DNA from: Methanoculleus sp. SDB
Lineage (GTDB): Archaea; Halobacteriota; Methanomicrobia; Methanomicrobiales; Methanomicrobiaceae
Reading direction: 5' to 3'
Assembly (NCBI GenBank): GCA_001412355.1
Contig: LKUD01000004.1
Coordinates: 27,489 to 91,488 of the forward strand
Length of the DNA stretch: 64,000 nucleotides
Part shown: positions 25,490 through 33,437 of the stretch, one piece after another
How the letters are laid out: each line of letters starts with the position of its first letter
How positions within the stretch are numbered: position 1 is the stretch's first letter
Notes under the pieces: generated by a model
The model's database searches: none
Told to the model about the DNA's origin: nothing
Seen by the model: the letters and a program-made list of their open reading frames with translations, nothing else
Made by a program: the position numbers and the translations under genes

Positions 25490-26238
25490 CCTGCCACCAG
25501 CACCCCGAAGGCGGTCCGGCGGAAGCGCCCCGCCCGTCCCCCCGAGCATTGATATGCGACATTGACGGCACGATTACCGACGCCCGACGCCGGATTAATA
25601 CCGATGCCATTCATGTAATCCGTACCCTCGTCGATAACGGCGTCCCCGTCGTCCTCGCAAGCGGCAATACGATCTGCTCCCTTGATATTCTCTGCAAAAT
25701 GATTGGGACTGACGGGACGATTATCGCCGAGAACGGCGGTGTTTTTCGTGTCACATTCCAGGGAAAGCCGCGTGTTTGCGGAGATCAGGCGCTGTGCTGG
25801 GCGGCGTTTCACGTGCTTGAAGCGTATTTTGGTGAAAAGGGAGTCCAACTTGAACTGTACAGTCCGGATTACCGGGTAGCTGACGTAGCGTTTGCGAGAA
25901 CCGTCGATGTCGATGAGGTTCGGACTGTGCTTCGGGATCATCATGTTCGCGTACTTGACACCGGATTTGCCATTCATCTCCAGACTCCCGGAGTACACAA
26001 AGGATCGGCATTTATCCGGCTTGCTGCCGATATGGGCTTAACTCCTGCTGATTTTATTGCAATCGGGGATTCCGAAAACGATGCCGAACTGGTGCGGTCC
26101 GCCGGTATCGGCGGGGCGGTGGCAAACGGGCAGCAGGTCACGAAGGATGCCGCTGATTATGTGACAAAAAAGATGTACGGGGATGGATTTGTTGAATTTG
26201 TGCGGGCCTGCTTTTCACATTATTTTTTGGAAAGGTAG
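25486..26238 (+). CDS. archaeal phosphoglycolate phosphatase (HAD IIB)
   Basis: HAD-superfamily phosphatase (250 aa), archaeal phosphoglycolate phosphatase type. Motif I is [10 protein letters not shown] (residues about 23-32), motif II is VLASGN, the conserved Lys is in GVHKGSAF and motif III is [12 protein letters not shown]. The cap between motifs II and III is the C2B type. The ATG overlaps the radA stop by 4 bases and gives a proline-rich N-terminal tail; a TTG at 25547 just before the conserved core is an alternative start. Phosphoglycolate would arise from RuBisCO oxygenation or DNA repair; either fits, given prk nearby and radA adjacent. Confidence 0.85.
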   Translation: MTCHQHPEGGPAEAPRPSPRALICDIDGTITDARRRINTDAIHVIRTLVDNGVPVVLASGNTICSLDILCKMIGTDGTIIAENGGVFRVTFQGKPRVCGDQALCWAAFHVLEAYFGEKGVQLELYSPDYRVADVAFARTVDVDEVRTVLRDHHVRVLDTGFAIHLQTPGVHKGSAFIRLAADMGLTPADFIAIGDSENDAELVRSAGIGGAVANGQQVTKDAADYVTKKMYGDGFVEFVRACFSHYFLER

Positions 26239-26471
26239 CGGTCGACAACGATATAGTCCTTGATGTCTTTGACAGCCTCAAACGGTATGAACATCCGATC
26301 GCCATCCATCGTGTACCCGCCCGTGTCAAAGGTGGGATCCGGTTTCACGACAAGGTCGACGACAAGGCCGGTATCGAGATCGACAAGAATATTTTTTATC
26401 ATTCCGATCAGCATGCCATCGGTACTCATGACTTTTTTCTTTGAAAGGCTGCGGGAGTAAGTATTTTTCAT
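26220..26471 (-). CDS. PRC-barrel domain protein
   Basis: Small PRC-barrel protein (83 aa) with the typical pattern SLSKKKVMSTDGMLIGMIKNILVD, then a hydrophobic strand LVVDLVVKPDP and IPFEAVKDIKDYIVVD. PRC barrels in archaea are linked to RNA processing and cell division (CdpB-type), but this one has no further domain and no specific function can be given. The start ATG at 26471 lacks a ribosome site and a TATA-like TTTAAATAATA lies about 30 bases upstream, so the transcript may be near leaderless. Its end overlaps the phosphatase gene end by 19 bases in antisense. Confidence 0.85.
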   Translation of the reverse strand: MKNTYSRSLSKKKVMSTDGMLIGMIKNILVDLDTGLVVDLVVKPDPTFDTGGYTMDGDRMFIPFEAVKDIKDYIVVDRYLSKK

Positions 26472-26563
26472 AAAAAAAAGGAGTATGTACTATTATTTAA
26501 ATTGTTCTAATATCGAGTTTTGTACAAAAGGCGGGCGAATTTGCGTCTTTTGATCACGCTCTG

Positions 26564-27442
26564 TCAGAGAAGCGGGAAGACGCGGATAATATCAGACTGC
26601 GTGAGTATGCCAACCGGTCTGGAACCTTCGACGATGATGAGACGCCCTATTTCCCGCTCTTTAAAGCGTCCGATCACTTCGAAGAGTTTCATGTTTGCGG
26701 GGGCGGTTTCCACATCGGTGGTCATCACCTCAGAAACCGGTGCATCGAGTGTTTTTCCGCCGTCAATGCCCCGCGCAATATCGCTGAGTGTTACGATGCC
26801 CACCAGATGGTCCCCCCTGAGAACGGGCGCACCGTGGATATGGCGGAGAGTAAAGAGATGGACCGCCTCGCGCAGACGTGCATCGCCAGGGAGCGTATAG
26901 AGGGGCGAGCTCATGTATGATTTGATGTGCTTTTTCGGGAGCGAGATCATCTCGGAAATGGTGATAAGAAGCGCCTGCTGTACTTCGTCTTTTCCGTAGA
27001 TCTCCCCGCTGACGAGGAGTTTGTTCACGGGTGTCGGGCCTATCGAGATCATATCGCCGATGTTGAAGAGTTTGACGCTTCCAATCAGCTTGACGACGGC
27101 ATGGCAGACATCCGGGTGGCAAATCGTAGTAAAGTCTATTTCTGAAACATTCACGCCACGGACCAGTTTCCCGTCCTTTGCAATCGGCACATCGGATTCC
27201 TGTTCGTACGATGTCAGGTTGAGTTCACGATATGCCTGTTCCGTGGGTGTGTAACCGCCTTTGGGACCAGGTACACCGTCCACAAGACTGAGTGCCTTGA
27301 GAGCCTGCATCTGGTTGCGCACAGTACCCGGATTTCGCCGCAACACCTCCGCGATCTCCTCCCCTTTTATAGCATGCGACTGCTTATGATAGAGAGAAAT
27401 GAGCGTAATGAGGATATCCTTCTGGATGAGCGAGAGATCCAT
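26564..27442 (-). CDS. HTH and CBS-domain transcription regulator
   Basis: Regulator of 292 aa. The N-terminal winged helix-turn-helix (about residues 1-70, with IKGEEIAEVLRRNPGTVRNQMQALKALSLVDGVPG) is followed by a middle domain (about 75-165) and a CBS pair (about 170-292: MSSPLYTLPGDARLREAV...GAPVLRGDHLVGIVTLSDI and VMTTDVETAPANMKLFEV...RLIIVEGSRPVGILTQSDI). CBS pairs usually sense adenine nucleotides, so it may read energy state. A perfect 12-bp palindrome touches its start codon, suggesting autoregulation. It diverges from the NOG1-like GTPase. Confidence 0.88.
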   Translation of the reverse strand: MDLSLIQKDILITLISLYHKQSHAIKGEEIAEVLRRNPGTVRNQMQALKALSLVDGVPGPKGGYTPTEQAYRELNLTSYEQESDVPIAKDGKLVRGVNVSEIDFTTICHPDVCHAVVKLIGSVKLFNIGDMISIGPTPVNKLLVSGEIYGKDEVQQALLITISEMISLPKKHIKSYMSSPLYTLPGDARLREAVHLFTLRHIHGAPVLRGDHLVGIVTLSDIARGIDGGKTLDAPVSEVMTTDVETAPANMKLFEVIGRFKEREIGRLIIVEGSRPVGILTQSDIIRVFPLL

Positions 27443-27443
27443 A

Positions 27444-27455
27444 ATGATTAATCAT
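27444..27455 (-). promoter_or_regulatory. 12-bp palindrome at start of HTH-CBS regulator
   Basis: ATGATTAATCAT is a perfect palindrome one base upstream of the regulator's ATG. A TATA-like TATTTATG lies about 12-20 bases further upstream on the minus strand (27466-27473). This places transcription start on the palindrome, a typical place for an autoregulatory operator. It also lies about 35 bases before the divergent GTPase start. Confidence 0.5.
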
Positions 27456-27489
27456 CCGGATTTACATAAATAGATGCGGTTGTGCGGAC

Positions 27490-28446
27490 GTGGAATTCGA
27501 AAAAATCCCTACGGTGCCCACGGCGGAAGAAGTGCTCGACAGGGCATTTCGCCGGGCGGCAGTGAAACGCAAGGAGAAGCTCAATAAGGATCGGGGCAAC
27601 GAAGAGTTTGTCAGGAGCATCTCCAGTGCGGTCTTCGATAAACTTGACGATACGGTACGAAAATTTCCATCTTTTGATGCCCTTTCCCCTTTTTACCGGG
27701 AGACGGTCAATATACTCTTTGGCATCGACCGTATCAAGCAGTCCCTTGGGGCGGTGGCATGGGCGGCATCGCAGGCCCGGACGATTGGTGGATCCTATGC
27801 CCGGGAGATGCGGCATGCGGATGACACGGCGGTTCTCCGGAGGCGGGCAGTCGCCCGGATCTCCTCTATCGTACATCAGGTCGACACCGATCTTCATTTT
27901 CTCAATGATGTACGAAACAGCCTGAGAAAGCTTCCCGAGGTGCAGGATACTTTTACCGTGGTCATCGCCGGATTCCCGAATGTAGGAAAATCCTCATTTA
28001 TACGGCTCGTCTCCTCGGCAGAACCGGAGATCGCAGGGTATGCATTCACCACCAAACAGGTAATAGTCGGGCATCGCACAATCGGGCGGGAGCGTATTCA
28101 GTTCGTAGACACTCCCGGTATACTGGATCGGCCTGCCGTAGAACGCAACGCGATAGAACAGCAGGCGATGAGTGCGGTGACACACGTGGCGGATGTCATT
28201 CTCTTCATTATCGATGCAAGCGAGGCGTGCGGATACCCTCTTGCCGACCAGATTCATCTCCTCGACGAGATTCGCGGTGCGTCGGATGTCCCTGTGGAGG
28301 CCGTTGTAAACAAGGCGGATATTTTTCCGGGTGAGGGGTACCCCTCCATGTCGACGGTAACGGGTGAGGGGATTACGGATGTGCTGGATTTACTGCTCAG
28401 ATACCGGGAATCCAGCCCCAGCTCCCCGTCAGAAGACACGCAATAA
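27490..28446 (+). CDS. NOG1-like GTPase
   Basis: GTP-binding protein (318 aa) of the NOG1/OBG group, thought to act in large-subunit ribosome assembly. The helical N-terminal domain occupies about residues 1-150. The G domain has G1 GFPNVGKSS (about 161-169), the NOG1-type AFTTK effector loop, G3 FVDTPG and G4 VNKAD, and ends with the G5-like STVTGEG region. It lacks the long C-terminal tail of eukaryotic NOG1. Start is GTG at 27490. The 3' end overlaps the presenilin-like gene by 50 bases in antisense. Confidence 0.88.
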   Translation: MEFEKIPTVPTAEEVLDRAFRRAAVKRKEKLNKDRGNEEFVRSISSAVFDKLDDTVRKFPSFDALSPFYRETVNILFGIDRIKQSLGAVAWAASQARTIGGSYAREMRHADDTAVLRRRAVARISSIVHQVDTDLHFLNDVRNSLRKLPEVQDTFTVVIAGFPNVGKSSFIRLVSSAEPEIAGYAFTTKQVIVGHRTIGRERIQFVDTPGILDRPAVERNAIEQQAMSAVTHVADVILFIIDASEACGYPLADQIHLLDEIRGASDVPVEAVVNKADIFPGEGYPSMSTVTGEGITDVLDLLLRYRESSPSSPSEDTQ

Positions 28447-29302
28447 GAAAGCCCGCGATGGCGCCGCCATTCAGGGTGGGAAGACCTGCCTGCGGGTTGC
28501 CGCGGTTGACATAATACAGGAGCACCGCAAGGCCGGCAAGGGATCCCAGAATCGTGCCGACGGTTGGAAGAGACAGGAGCCCGAAGACGAGTGGCGCATC
28601 GAGAAAAGCGTGCACTGATACGACAAGGATGGACGGCATGATCAGGTCGCCCATCCCCATTATGAATGCCCCCCGTTCGCTTTTATCGAGTGAAAGCCCT
28701 TCCTTGATATAGGAATAATTCCTGCTTTTCGGAATGACGACAAGAATCGGTGCCTTCATTTCCACGATGTTCTCTGCGAGTGCGATCATATGGCGTGTCT
28801 TGTACACCGAGATGGCGTCATAAACCGCCAGCAGGACGAGCAGAATGAGCACCGGAGCGATTTCCAGAGAAATGCCGAATATCGAGGCTACTCCCGCAGC
28901 GATAAGTACGCCGAGCGTATCAATAACGTACCATTCCGGATAGCGGTACAGCACCGCAGTTGCGCATGCGGCAAGAAGAAACGTAGCGACCGTACCGATC
29001 AGCGCACCGCCGAACACGAACACCGTGAGTGCCGTGAAGATGTAAATGAAGGTAAAGAATATCGATGCGGCAATGATCGCGGCGATGAGCCGTTTGCCCC
29101 CCCAGCGGATCAGCAGGAGCAGTATCAGTGTGAACCCGAGAAGAATTCCGATAAAAATGAGCGTGTTTCCGAATGATGCGGGGTCTTCGAATGCCGCGAT
29201 ACCTGCACTCTGCATCTGCGGAGTGAGAAGGAGGGCGCCTGCCTGAACTGCGATCAGCAGAAGCGGCATCCCGATGAAAGGTGCACTGTTTCGTAAATCC
29301 AT
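28397..29302 (-). CDS. presenilin/signal-peptide-peptidase family intramembrane protease
   Basis: Polytopic membrane aspartyl protease homologue (301 aa, about nine membrane helices). The two catalytic motifs are present: YD in AVYDAISVY (helix 6) and GxGD in MGMGDLIMPS (helix 7). The PAL-type motif of helix 9 appears as GLPTLNGG. The structure of an archaeal presenilin homologue from Methanoculleus marisnigri (PSH) is known, which fits this taxonomic group. The chosen ATG at 29302 begins MDLRNSAPF; the frame is open further upstream but that part is basic and unlike the family. Substrates are unknown. Confidence 0.9.
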   Translation of the reverse strand: MDLRNSAPFIGMPLLLIAVQAGALLLTPQMQSAGIAAFEDPASFGNTLIFIGILLGFTLILLLLIRWGGKRLIAAIIAASIFFTFIYIFTALTVFVFGGALIGTVATFLLAACATAVLYRYPEWYVIDTLGVLIAAGVASIFGISLEIAPVLILLVLLAVYDAISVYKTRHMIALAENIVEMKAPILVVIPKSRNYSYIKEGLSLDKSERGAFIMGMGDLIMPSILVVSVHAFLDAPLVFGLLSLPTVGTILGSLAGLAVLLYYVNRGNPQAGLPTLNGGAIAGFLIACLLTGSWGWIPGI

Positions 29303-29472
29303 TGTGTTGCTCCGTCTGTTTTTGCTCAGATGAGGGGAGAATGCGGGATGAAGGACGTCTCGCCGCATATCCGTATCCGCCTTCATGCGGACATTCGCCT
29401 TCTTCGGGAACCTTCTCTTATGGTGATGCCGGCACTGTCCGGAGTGGATTGAACCAATTCGCCGTCTACACA

Positions 29473-29482
29473 CTATATAGTT
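29473..29482 (+). promoter_or_regulatory. TATA box for small membrane protein gene
   Basis: The sequence ctatatagtt lies about 36-43 bases before the ATG at 29516 and is followed by an AT-rich stretch with no ribosome site. It fits a promoter giving a short leader. The rest of the 29303-29515 gap shows nothing else I can name. Confidence 0.45.
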
Positions 29483-29515
29483 AGATTAATTAATGGTTTG
29501 TCATCATCTAAAAGC

Positions 29516-29830
29516 ATGGATATTCGGGAATACCTGATTGATATCGTTCTGACCATAGTGCTCGTTGTCTCGACGCTTGTTCTTGTTATGCGCCTGTGGC
29601 AGGATCTCATCATCGCAATCTCGACGGTACTGATGATGCTGTCCTTTGGCGGCCTCTTTCTCTCCCTTGCTATGAAAATCCGTCATCTCGATGAAAGCGT
29701 CATTTCTCGGGAACGTACGATGCGGGTGAACCTCGAGGAACTCTCGAGCGGAATGAGTCAGAAGTACGAAAATACCGTTTCCCACATGGAAGGGATCGTG
29801 AACGACCTCTCCCGGCGGATGTACCGCTGA
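29516..29830 (+). CDS. small membrane protein with coiled-coil tail
   Basis: Protein of 104 aa, family not recognised. Two membrane helices (about residues 5-24 and 30-53) are followed by a charged, heptad-like cytoplasmic tail (RHLDESVISRERTMRVNLEE...SHMEGIVNDLSRRMYR) that should form a coiled coil. The ATG at 29516 is preferred; an in-frame TTG six codons earlier (29498) lies near the expected transcription start. It lies 51 bases before the FEN1 gene on the same strand. No catalytic motif is present; a scaffold or membrane-tethering role is only a guess. Confidence 0.75.
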   Translation: MDIREYLIDIVLTIVLVVSTLVLVMRLWQDLIIAISTVLMMLSFGGLFLSLAMKIRHLDESVISRERTMRVNLEELSSGMSQKYENTVSHMEGIVNDLSRRMYR

Positions 29831-29881
29831 TTCGGCGCATGCCCCCGGAAGAAACCAATTAATTTTCGCGAATCTGATAGC

Positions 29882-30883
29882 ATGGGAGTTGCAATCCGGG
29901 ATCTGCTGGCGGATCACAAGACACCTGTCGAGTGGAATTCGCTGGGCGGCATAGCCGCTATCGATGCGCATAATGCACTGTACCAGTTTCTCAGCATTAT
30001 CAGGCAGCCTGACGGAACACCCCTCATGGATCGTGAAGGAAGGGTGACCTCCCACCTGTCAGGCATCTTTTTCCGCACCATTCATTTCCTTGAAAAGGGA
30101 ATTCGTCCTGTTTTTATCTTTGACGGAGCACCCCCGGAATTCAAAGCCGAAACGGTCCGGGAAAGACGGGAACTGCGTCGGGCTGCCGGTGAGCGGTGGG
30201 TACAGGCTCTGAAGGAGGGGGATACCGAAGAAGCGTACCGGCAGGCGCGTTCTTCCTCCCGAATTGACGCGCAGATCATCGGAAGCGCAAAAGAACTGCT
30301 GCGCCTGATGAAAATTCCGACCGTGGACGCACCCAGCGAAGGGGAAGCTCAGGCCGCATCGATGGCACGTGACGGCGTTGTCAGCTATGCGGCTTCGCAG
30401 GACTATGACGCCCTGCTTTTCGGTGCTCCGGTGCTCGTCCGGAATCTGGCGGTCAGTTCCCGGAGAAAAGTGAGGGGGAGGACTCTCGTGGTCAGGCCCG
30501 AACGTATTATCCTCCGCGAAGTCCTCGAGGGACACTCTCTTTCACGCGAGGACCTCATCAAGATCGGCATCCTTATAGGAACGGATTTCAATCCCGGCAT
30601 CAAGGGAATTGGTGCAAAAACCGCGCTGAAAATTGTCCGGCAGGGGCGCTTTCCGGAAATCATCAGTGAAAAGTCACCTGAATTCGATTTCGAACCAGTC
30701 CTGCAGTTTTTTCTCGATCCGCCGAGCACATCCTCGTACTCCCTGCAGTGGGGAGAACCAAATACCGATGAAATCCGTGCATTATTGTGCGAAACCTATG
30801 ACTTCAGCGAGGAACGTATCCTGAGCGCGCTGGATAAAATCGTGGAACGCGGCGGGCAGCGGACACTGGACCAGTGGTTCTGA
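29882..30883 (+). CDS. fen: flap endonuclease 1
   Basis: Structure-specific 5' nuclease (333 aa) that removes RNA primers and flaps in replication and repair. The N domain starts MGVAIRDLL and has the metal-binding Asp residues in AAIDAHNALYQ, FIFDGAPPEFK, the PSEGEAQAA helix (two Glu) and SQDYDALLFG. The helix-hairpin-helix segment PGIKGIGAKTALK follows. The C-terminus QRTLDQWF is a PCNA-interacting peptide. Start ATG 29882 lacks a ribosome site and has AT-rich DNA about 25 bases before, suggesting a leaderless transcript. Confidence 0.96.
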   Translation: MGVAIRDLLADHKTPVEWNSLGGIAAIDAHNALYQFLSIIRQPDGTPLMDREGRVTSHLSGIFFRTIHFLEKGIRPVFIFDGAPPEFKAETVRERRELRRAAGERWVQALKEGDTEEAYRQARSSSRIDAQIIGSAKELLRLMKIPTVDAPSEGEAQAASMARDGVVSYAASQDYDALLFGAPVLVRNLAVSSRRKVRGRTLVVRPERIILREVLEGHSLSREDLIKIGILIGTDFNPGIKGIGAKTALKIVRQGRFPEIISEKSPEFDFEPVLQFFLDPPSTSSYSLQWGEPNTDEIRALLCETYDFSEERILSALDKIVERGGQRTLDQWF

Positions 30884-30900
30884 ATCCGTAAAAATGAGAA

Positions 30901-32127
30901 TTATATACTGCCGAGCGCCTCAAGCGCAGCGGCCCGCGTATTTTCGTCACCACGAGCGGCCGACATCAGTGCCGATCTGGCCCGTTCGGTTCTCATTAAA
31001 GCGAGTGCCTGTGCAGATCGCTCTCGCACGTCCTGTTCCGTATCATGGTACAGGGCATCGACCAGCGCGTCAACCGCCGAATCATCACCAATCCGTCCGA
31101 GTGCCCATGCGGCTCTGATGCGTACTTCCCGGGCATCTTCCCGGAGGACCCTGCAGAGTGGCGGGACGGCCCTGCCATCACCGATCCTCCCGAGTGTTTT
31201 TACCGCCTCGCGGCGCACGTAGACGCTCCTGTCCGAAAGAAGTCGTATCATGTCGGGGATTGTCTCGGGAGCGCCGGTTATCCGAAGGGCGACAACCGAT
31301 CCGACCCGCACATGCCATTCATCGTCCGAAAGCCCCTGAATGAGCCGTTCCACCGACGGCCTGCCGATCGCGGCGAGTGCACGGGCCCCGGCTTCACGAA
31401 CACGGCGGCTTTCATCACGCAATGACTCCATGAGGGGTTCAATGGCCCTGGTATCCCCGATCGTTCCGAGTACCCGTGCCACAGCCTCCCGTGTGGCCAC
31501 GCTCTCATCCTCTAACGCCCTGATGAGGGGTTCAACTGCCGGTTCACCGATCAGATCCAGTGTCTGAACGGCGCTTTCCCGTACTTCCCTGTTGTGCGAA
31601 TGGCACGCTTCAATGAGTGCATCGATATATTCACGTGATTGCCGGAGATACTGCTGCCCCTCTCCCGGCATACCCAGATATTCCTTGATCAGAAGACCGC
31701 TTCTAGCCCTGTTCTCGACAAAACTGCGACACTTTGCATAGGTCAGCGGGTCGTCGCGAGATACGGTCGATGTCGCAGCCACCACCCAGAGGTAGATCGC
31801 CGCGGTGAACCCGGATGTGATGAAATCTACAGTAACGCCTATCATGGTGAAATACGTCACCACCGCTGCAAAGACTGCCATGATCATGACGACACACTGG
31901 AGTGTCCGGCGGGGATACCAAAGCGACATCAGCACGATGGGAATATAGAAAAGATGTGGGGTCAGCTTGGAAAGGAACGGATAGGCGACCGTGATTGCCG
32001 GGTTCTGCGCAATCATTGTCAGCAGGCCGGATAGGATGATGAACGCGGAGATCACCCAGATTTTTACCATGTCACTCTCATCCAGCGGAGGAAGATAGGC
32101 ATGATGATGGCATCCAGTATTCGTCAT
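30901..32127 (-). CDS. membrane-anchored HEAT-repeat protein
   Basis: Protein of 408 aa. Three to four membrane helices fill about residues 20-120 (from VKIWVISAFIILSGLLTMIA), followed by HEAT/PBS-lyase-like repeats from about 170 to the C-terminus. Repeat units recur every 31 residues with the pattern (V/A)RxxAxxxLGxIGDxRAVxPLxxxL, about seven copies. Such repeats form superhelical protein-binding scaffolds on the cytoplasmic side. The ATG at 32127 is preceded by ggtgag and a TATA-like catttatg lies about 35 bases upstream. Partner proteins are unknown. The repeats are DNA-level degenerate, so this is not an assembly artefact. Confidence 0.85.
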   Translation of the reverse strand: MTNTGCHHHAYLPPLDESDMVKIWVISAFIILSGLLTMIAQNPAITVAYPFLSKLTPHLFYIPIVLMSLWYPRRTLQCVVMIMAVFAAVVTYFTMIGVTVDFITSGFTAAIYLWVVAATSTVSRDDPLTYAKCRSFVENRARSGLLIKEYLGMPGEGQQYLRQSREYIDALIEACHSHNREVRESAVQTLDLIGEPAVEPLIRALEDESVATREAVARVLGTIGDTRAIEPLMESLRDESRRVREAGARALAAIGRPSVERLIQGLSDDEWHVRVGSVVALRITGAPETIPDMIRLLSDRSVYVRREAVKTLGRIGDGRAVPPLCRVLREDAREVRIRAAWALGRIGDDSAVDALVDALYHDTEQDVRERSAQALALMRTERARSALMSAARGDENTRAAALEALGSI

Positions 32128-32310
32128 GGCACTCACCAAAACCTGTACCACAGGGGGGCATAAATGTTTGCCTAGTGGAAAAATAAAAAGGATATCTGGC
32201 GATTTTTTACAATTTATGTCATAAATGGTGTTTTATCAAATTGATTCCCATATCAGGCCCCGGACATCTTTTCAGTCCCGAACCGAAGGCCACCACACTA
32301 CTGCCGTTTA

Positions 32311-32928
32311 TTACCGGTATCCTGTATCGCCTTTTCCTATCTCCCTCCATGCGTGGGCAAATCGTTGCATGGCGGTAATATGACCGAAAATACCGAATAT
32401 GACAAGGAGCCAGCCGAGGTAGTGCATCCCCCATATGCCATCAGGTATTGCACAATCCAGCACACCGGCAAAGATGATCAGGGCAAGACGGTCCGCACGC
32501 CCGAGCAATCCACCATAAAATCGGCCGATTCCGACTGCCTGCGCCTGTGTTCCGAGATATGACGCCATTAAAACACCGGTGAGTGCAAACACACCAATCT
32601 GCCATGATGCCAGCCCGCCTGCGAAAATGCCGCTGATAATGAAGATGTCGGCATAGCGGTCGAGTGCGTGGTCAAGGAAGTCCCCTTTTGGTCCGGCAAG
32701 ATTCATTTCGCGGGCAAGTGCCCCGTCAATCGCGTCGAAAACTGCATTGACGATGACAAATCCTATTCCTGATGCAATATGCCCTGCGTAAAATGCGACA
32801 CCGGCTGCTGCGGCTCCGAAAAATGCAATGATTGTACAGGTATTGGGTGTAAGGCCCAGCAGCATGGAAAACGTGACCAGTGGCTGGAACAGGCGGCCGG
32901 TATAGGGGCGCAGGCGGTCAAGCGTCAT
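32311..32928 (-). CDS. archaetidylinositol phosphate synthase (CDP-alcohol phosphatidyltransferase)
   Basis: Membrane enzyme (205 aa) of the CDP-alcohol phosphatidyltransferase family, which joins CDP-archaeol to inositol phosphate in archaeal polar lipid synthesis. The family motif D-x2-D-G-x2-A-R-x8-G-x3-D-x3-D is read as FDAIDGALARE, then GPKGDFLDHALDRYAD, around residues 64-93. About five or six hydrophobic helices follow or surround it. The ATG overlaps the preceding AK6 stop by 4 bases, so it ends a long operon. Headgroup specificity (inositol phosphate versus glycerol phosphate) is inferred from overall similarity, not proven. Confidence 0.82.
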   Translation of the reverse strand: MTLDRLRPYTGRLFQPLVTFSMLLGLTPNTCTIIAFFGAAAAGVAFYAGHIASGIGFVIVNAVFDAIDGALAREMNLAGPKGDFLDHALDRYADIFIISGIFAGGLASWQIGVFALTGVLMASYLGTQAQAVGIGRFYGGLLGRADRLALIIFAGVLDCAIPDGIWGMHYLGWLLVIFGIFGHITAMQRFAHAWREIGKGDTGYR

Positions 32929-33437
32929 GGGGATGGCACCAGAAATGCGGACCAGTCAACACTTCCGTAGTGTGGTGCGCGTTTCCCCCGCATAAACTCC
33001 TCGATCGCATCGCTTACCGCACTGATCGGAGTTGTCGTTGTATCGATTTCAAAAATCATTCCGTTTGGATGGAGATCGAGCGTTTCAATAAGGATTACAT
33101 CGAGTGCTTCCGCCTCACAGTTTTCACGGATCTTCTCTTCCCCGTAACTCCGGCGGGAAAGGCGTACCCTGAGCTCATCGGGCCGGCAGCGAAGCACAAC
33201 GACTGCATCACAGGGGAGCATGTGGGCAAGATGCCCCTCGACAATCCCGTCATGCCGGGGAACCGAGGATGCCCATCGGTCGGTGTCGATGACAAGAGTG
33301 TCCCGTTCATCATCCTCTCCCAGCACATACGGTTCAACCGTATCCCGTATGTGCAGGACCCGGTGGCCACGATGTGCAAGGCACTCCGCCACCGCGGTTT
33401 TCCCGGTGCCAGGAGTTCCGGTGATACAGGTCATCAT
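32925..33437 (-). CDS. AK6/Fap7-type adenylate kinase-like ATPase
   Basis: P-loop protein of 170 aa. The N-terminus MMTCITGTPGTGKTAVAE gives Walker A GTPGTGKT, followed by the EGHLAHMLPCDAVVVLRCRPDELRVRL core typical of AK6 (archaeal putative adenylate kinase; Fap7 in eukaryotic small-subunit ribosome maturation). The ATG at 33437 overlaps the hisC stop by 4 bases; a second ATG follows directly. The frame is open upstream but that part overlaps hisC. Activity could be adenylate kinase or ribosome-associated ATPase. Confidence 0.85.
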   Translation of the reverse strand: MMTCITGTPGTGKTAVAECLAHRGHRVLHIRDTVEPYVLGEDDERDTLVIDTDRWASSVPRHDGIVEGHLAHMLPCDAVVVLRCRPDELRVRLSRRSYGEEKIRENCEAEALDVILIETLDLHPNGMIFEIDTTTTPISAVSDAIEEFMRGKRAPHYGSVDWSAFLVPSP

